A DNA stretch of 64,000 nucleotides, taken from assembly GCF_014529535.1 (NCBI RefSeq), contig NW_023503307.1:1667739-1731738 (forward strand), read 5' to 3'. Source of the DNA: Bradysia coprophila (Eukaryota > Arthropoda > Insecta > Diptera > Sciaridae). Shown one piece after another: positions 59,621 through 64,000 of the stretch. The notes below the pieces were generated by a model. That model was not told the DNA's origin. It did no database searches and saw only the letters and a list, made by a program, of their open reading frames with translations. Positions within the stretch are counted from its first letter, which is position 1. Each line of letters starts with the position of its first letter. A program made the position numbers and the translations under genes.

Positions 59621-60084
59621 GAGAACACGCCCCTACTCAACAAAAAAGAAGTTTTTCCGAAATGCACCCAAAAACTAAGAACGCACATCGATTCAGGGAC
59701 CTATTGGGAGCTCAAAATAGCATTCAGTAATATCGGACCAGTTCCTTCCCAATACAAAATTTTTCATTTCATGAAATTTCATACACATCTCTAAAACCGT
59801 TTTGTCACAAAAGTTCAGTGAGTGGACGTATTTTGATCGAAGCTAATTTTTATCTTATAGTAAGAAAGAGGTCATACCTTTCTAACGATACCCCACTCAA
59901 TGTATTTCATTTGAGAAATATCACTTTGTTGACTTGAAAATTGTCGTGAAGTCGCCAACAGTTCCTGGTCCGATTTTACTGAATGCTGTTTTGAGCTCCC
60001 AATAGGTCCCTGAATCGATGTGCGTTCTCAGTTTTTGGGTGCATTTCGGAAAAACTTCTTTTTTGTTGAAGAGGGCGTGAGAAG
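59621..60084. mobile_element. Fold-back element, about 460 bp
   Basis: AAAAAAGAAGTTTTTCCGAA and ACGCACATCGATTCAGGGAC at the left are matched by GTCCCTGAATCGATGTGCGT and TTCGGAAAAACTTCTTTTTT at the right. The paired arms are about 140 bp with a roughly 190-bp unpaired middle. The outer GAGAACACGCCC/GGGCGTGAGAAG pair shows slight decay. Confidence 0.7.
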
Positions 60085-62880
60085 ACTGATCCCTTCTTTA
60101 AACAACGTTTAAAGTAAATATTATTTAAATCGATTATGACGAAGGCATTTAATTATAGTAGGAATCTGGTTATAGCAATGGAGAAATCCAATTGTGGTGT
60201 TCGTTGGAGTTTACAGAGTGATTTTCTTATTGAATTTCAGGGTAATGGGAAATTACTTTCAAATCTTAGTTTAAAAAAAGGAAGAATATTTGGAATCGAA
60301 TGTTCGGATCATCAAAGCAAATTATTCAAATGGCAAATGAAATTTTATTTTCATTTTTGTCAATAAAATATAATTGGAATAGATAACCTTGTCACTCTCG
60401 GTACACTTTGTTATCATCCGAATATTTCATGGTTCACATAATTTTCGTTCGTTGATTTTATGTGTAATCGAATTTAAATACAAATTTATTTTAACCTTAG
60501 TTTTTGGGAAAAAAATAAATAAAAAAACACAATTTGCATGAACTTTTTTTTTGTTCCATTGATTCTAAGTCAATTAGTAAAACATTCGCCATAATGTGTA
60601 AACATGAAAACGTTTTCAATTGATAAGTATGTATCATCGTCATATCGACGTGTATTAACATATTTATCGAAGATTAGTGTATACCGTCCTCAGGAAAGGC
60701 ACGAGCACTGTTAAACAGAATGTTAATGACAAAAATGTTGTTTTGCGAAAAAAAAATTATTTTTTTCCTTAATTTTTTGTTTGTTTATTTGTGAAATAAA
60801 AACGAAAAAAATTTTACGGCACATTGAAAGCTGTTCAAACAATGTGACAGAAATAAATGCGTACGGAAGATCCATTTCAAATAAAGAACAAAATAAATGT
60901 GTTGCTAATAATAATTTATTGGGAAAACTATACCAGACACAACATGATAATGTGAAGTGATTCACAGTCAGATTTACAATCATTTTAGATACTCGATGGA
61001 TAGTTTTTCTTCTTCTCTAAAATACCAAACAAGCTCTCCAATGAATTGACCGTTTAGAGGCTGGTTGTCACGTTTGAATGTGTATGTATTCAAGAGAGTC
61101 GCTGAATCGAAACTCGAAAAATAAACAAAATTTATTATCGATGGTAATTATCGACGTAAACAATCGAGTCAAAAAAAAAATCATTTTATTAAGTGATGTC
61201 ATTTGAAGAAGTGCAAAAAATGATTCATAAAATTTAATCATGCACTATCGTGAATGTCCACTTCCCTCTCAGAGTTCGTAGTAATATAACCACTTATTAG
61301 ACACTCCATACCATTGTAAATATCATACCAATTAAAATACAATTTTTTTATACTAAGATTTACACACACCGACCGGCACCATCATTCATTCCTAATGAAA
61401 TAGAGAGAATGAAGACCAATTTTGCTATGCTAAATATTTTGCGATGAATTATGATGTCATTAACTTAAAGTAAATTGCATGGAAACATGCAATTTATTTA
61501 AAAAGAAAAAGAAATATTTATTTCCATATGCAGCTCGGTTACAAAGAACGGGTCTGTTCTCGATTATGTGTCCAGTCTAGAAACACCGACCACTAACATT
61601 TTCAATTAAAAGAATCGATAACAGTGCCAGCGATCAAGTGATATAGAATTGTTCTTGTACTAGGGGAACATCAGTAAATCCCGGGGAGACCTTATAGTTA
61701 CATATATCGTGACCTTACATACATTTCGAGACATAGATTTTGGGCGGAAAGATAGCCGAATCAACTTATCTGAATTAGTTCTAATTACTCTGGTGGATCT
61801 AGAAGAAGAAGAAGTCCGGTAAGTTAACGTTAATTCAGGCTCGTATTCTGGAATACAAAGGTTGAATGACAACATTATACACAAGATCAGTTCATTTCTG
61901 TTCGGGTGTAGGAACTGTTGTCTTAAGGGTAATTAGACAAGAAACCGTGTGCTGTACACAGGAAATAAATGCGATATGCAACAACATGTTATGATGTTGA
62001 ACATGACTGTTGGAAAATTTGAGTAATTGTTGTAAATATAATGGTGAGACGATGGTATGCTAATGATGTAAAAGTGTTAATAGCTCTGAATTTATTATGT
62101 GATATAAATTACGAAGACAAAAATTTTTGATTGATCATTTTTTAATAAAGTTAATTTATCAAAATGTTCTAAATTGGATGACATCAATCTGTGAATGGTA
62201 ATCAAATATCAATTTGAATTTAAATGGTTTAAACTTAATGTGTGCAAAGTGTAACACATTACCCAGATGAATTTAACGAAGGTGCGTATACTATAACTGC
62301 TTTTAGAGCAATAAAGTCGTGCAGTGCACAATACAATCCTTTGCCCATTGTGCAACAATGTCAACAGAAAAACTCGTTAAGCTACATTATAGGCGCTGCG
62401 TAAGAATAACTTAAGCATTTATCGCAAATATACTTATTGTTATTCAATTGGCAACGTCTGGATAACAGTGTCGACCCCATTACCGTTTCGGAAAAGTGTT
62501 TCTTATGTGTTACAGCGCGAAAATGTTAATTCGATGAAATCGTTAATTAGCTTGCGTAACATTGTTAATAAGTTGTGCCTAAGCATAAGACGCTTCTCTG
62601 GTAGAAGACTTACAAATTGTAAACTTCTTATTTAGGAACTTGGTACGTAATTCGGGAAAAGTCAGTTTTGTCACTACGACCCGGCAAAAATGTCAGGGTG
62701 TACTCAAGACCTCAAAATCATTCATGTATGGTCCACCGTAGGCTGTTAGAAGCTGCGGTGACGGTACTGATCTACTATTTTCAAGAATAAATTTTCTTGA
62801 ATTTTTGTGAAGTATTTCTTAAATATTTTCAAAAAAAACGAGAGTTGCCACCCTTCTTGTACTAAATGGGGTTAGCCCCT
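60085..62880. other. Non-coding stretch, no gene seen
   Basis: AT-rich sequence without a supportable exon or RNA gene. The short frames at 60136-60366, 60723-60983 and 61660-61884 show no family features. Confidence 0.35.
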
Positions 62881-62897
62881 CTCGAAAATGACTAACT

Positions 62898-63104
62898 TCA
62901 ATTTAGTTTGTTTGGTTCACTTTTAGACCCATCTTGTCCCATCGAGAACCATTTGTTCCGATTCAGGATGTACAGTCCAAGGTGGCTACCCTCAAGACAA
63001 TCAAGAAACTTATCACGAAAATTCAAAAACTTATTTTGCTTAAGATTGCTTGGTACGAATAATGTCTCGCTCGTATCATACAACAAAATATCGACGTGAA
63101 ACAT
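62898..63104 (-). other. Possible Tudor-like exon, weak
   Basis: The minus frame reads VDILLYDTSETLFVPSNL, resembling the VxxxLYDTS core of extended Tudor domains, followed by KFLDCLEGSHLGLYIL. The opposite strand is also open, no clear splice partners were found and the domain would be incomplete, so this is only a lead. Confidence 0.22.
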
Positions 63105-64000
63105 TAACCAAAATAGTTTTCAATTTCAGTTTAGCATCAAATCTGATTCTATGAGATTTTGCATTTGCACTATTTGTTGTAACACAATGTGATTAAGATT
63201 CTATTTTACGAGTTAAAACAATCAACAACATTTCACTTCGCCTAGACGATCCAGTCGATATTTTCTCTTCTCAAACCGACAAATGATTAATTCAAAAAGA
63301 AAATTGAATAAAAAAAAGAAGTACAAGGCAAGTGTTGGCGACTGTCCATATTTGGTGGTAAATGTACCGGTCATTATTCAGTCAATCACAAATATATTTA
63401 CTGCATGCAAAAGTTTTTCTTTAAATTTATATTCATATTGAAATGTGCACTTTGTTGCCGAAAAGGAATTTTTTGTATTTATTTTCATTCAAAACAATAA
63501 AGTTGCAATGAAACAGGCAGTAACCCTATTCTATATTGGCGACTAACACATAACTGATTGTTTTAATAAATTGAACAGTGCTCCCAGTTGGAGAGGTATT
63601 GACACAAGTAAGTTAATCTAATTCCAATTTTTTTTATAACAATAAAAACTACACTCCCCAACTCGACGAAAATAATAATTAAGTCTCGTTTGTAAAGAGG
63701 AAGAATTTGTACGAAATAGGCCACCTCAAGTCGTTGACTTGGAATTACATTTTACTTTTAAATTGTTGGATTAAATGTCATTGTTTTGAAGTTGACATGT
63801 TTTATATCAATTGATAAAGAACATAAGTCTATCGCATTATTGATTGATAATGAAATAGAACTGATAACTCCTCATACACTACAATGTATCTATAGATAAT
63901 ATGTCCCAACAAACGATTTCTTTTCTCCTTTACATCCTTCAACTAGCAACACTTTTGTTTAATTCGAAATTCGCTGCTTAAGTAACTAAAATTAAATTCA
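63105..64000. other. End of window, no gene seen
   Basis: AT-rich. A short stretch at about 63579-63607 (TGCTCCCAGTTGGAGAGG...) sits between an AACAG acceptor-like and a GTAAGT donor-like site on the plus strand and could be a small exon of a gene beyond the window. Nothing more can be said. Confidence 0.25.

Overview
The window is about 64 kb of AT-rich animal nuclear DNA. Introns are short (56-90 bp where resolved). The gene families present (an insect 7tm_6 odorant receptor, an insect-type secreted lipase, a HECW-type HECT ligase), together with many short fold-back elements, point to an insect, most likely a dipteran. A fungus gnat or other lower dipteran is a guess; the sequence does not settle the species.

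Four protein-coding genes can be reconstructed exon by exon. (1) Minus strand 94-1530: a four-exon odorant receptor of 404 aa. (2) Minus strand 3041-4274: a five-exon secreted lipase / phospholipase A1-like protein of about 313 aa, with a 27-nt micro-exon and an apparent 2-nt frame break inside the signal peptide. (3) Plus strand 33139-42723: a nine-exon gene for a protein with a proline- and Asn-rich N terminus, a winged-helix-like segment and a nucleoside-phosphorylase-like domain, with a 63-nt in-frame exon that looks like a cassette. (4) Minus strand 52850-54423: the 3' part of a HECW/NEDL-type HECT E3 ubiquitin ligase; its 5' exons were not found. The four genes share no obvious pathway and look like unrelated neighbours.

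Between them lie repeats. The dominant feature is a direct duplication of about 9.7-9.8 kb (copy A about 16621-26459, copy B about 26650-36330), joined through a roughly 155-bp inverted piece of the sequence just left of copy A. Copies A and B differ mostly by scattered one- and two-base indels. In the shared first coding exon of gene 3, each copy is open where the other is broken. That pattern favours an assembly artefact (the same locus twice with independent read errors) over a real duplication. Each copy holds two arrays of a 20-bp repeat whose every unit is a small dyad.

Other repeats: a 633-bp identical direct repeat at 46424 and 48044 containing a long hairpin; fold-back elements near 5.4, 6.7, 8.7, 10.5, 35.4, 40.1, 49.4, 50.3, 51.7 and 59.9 kb; a TATCGATA-rich block at 37.75-38.07 kb; a 19-bp minisatellite at 45.65-46.0 kb; and the decayed tail of a Jockey-like LINE at 43.7-43.9 kb. 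The regions 5.6-16.4, 43-52 and 54.5-64 kb contain no gene I can support. I did not find a clearly new biological system. The strongest leads are the duplication junction, the dyad array, the cassette exon and the lipase frame break.
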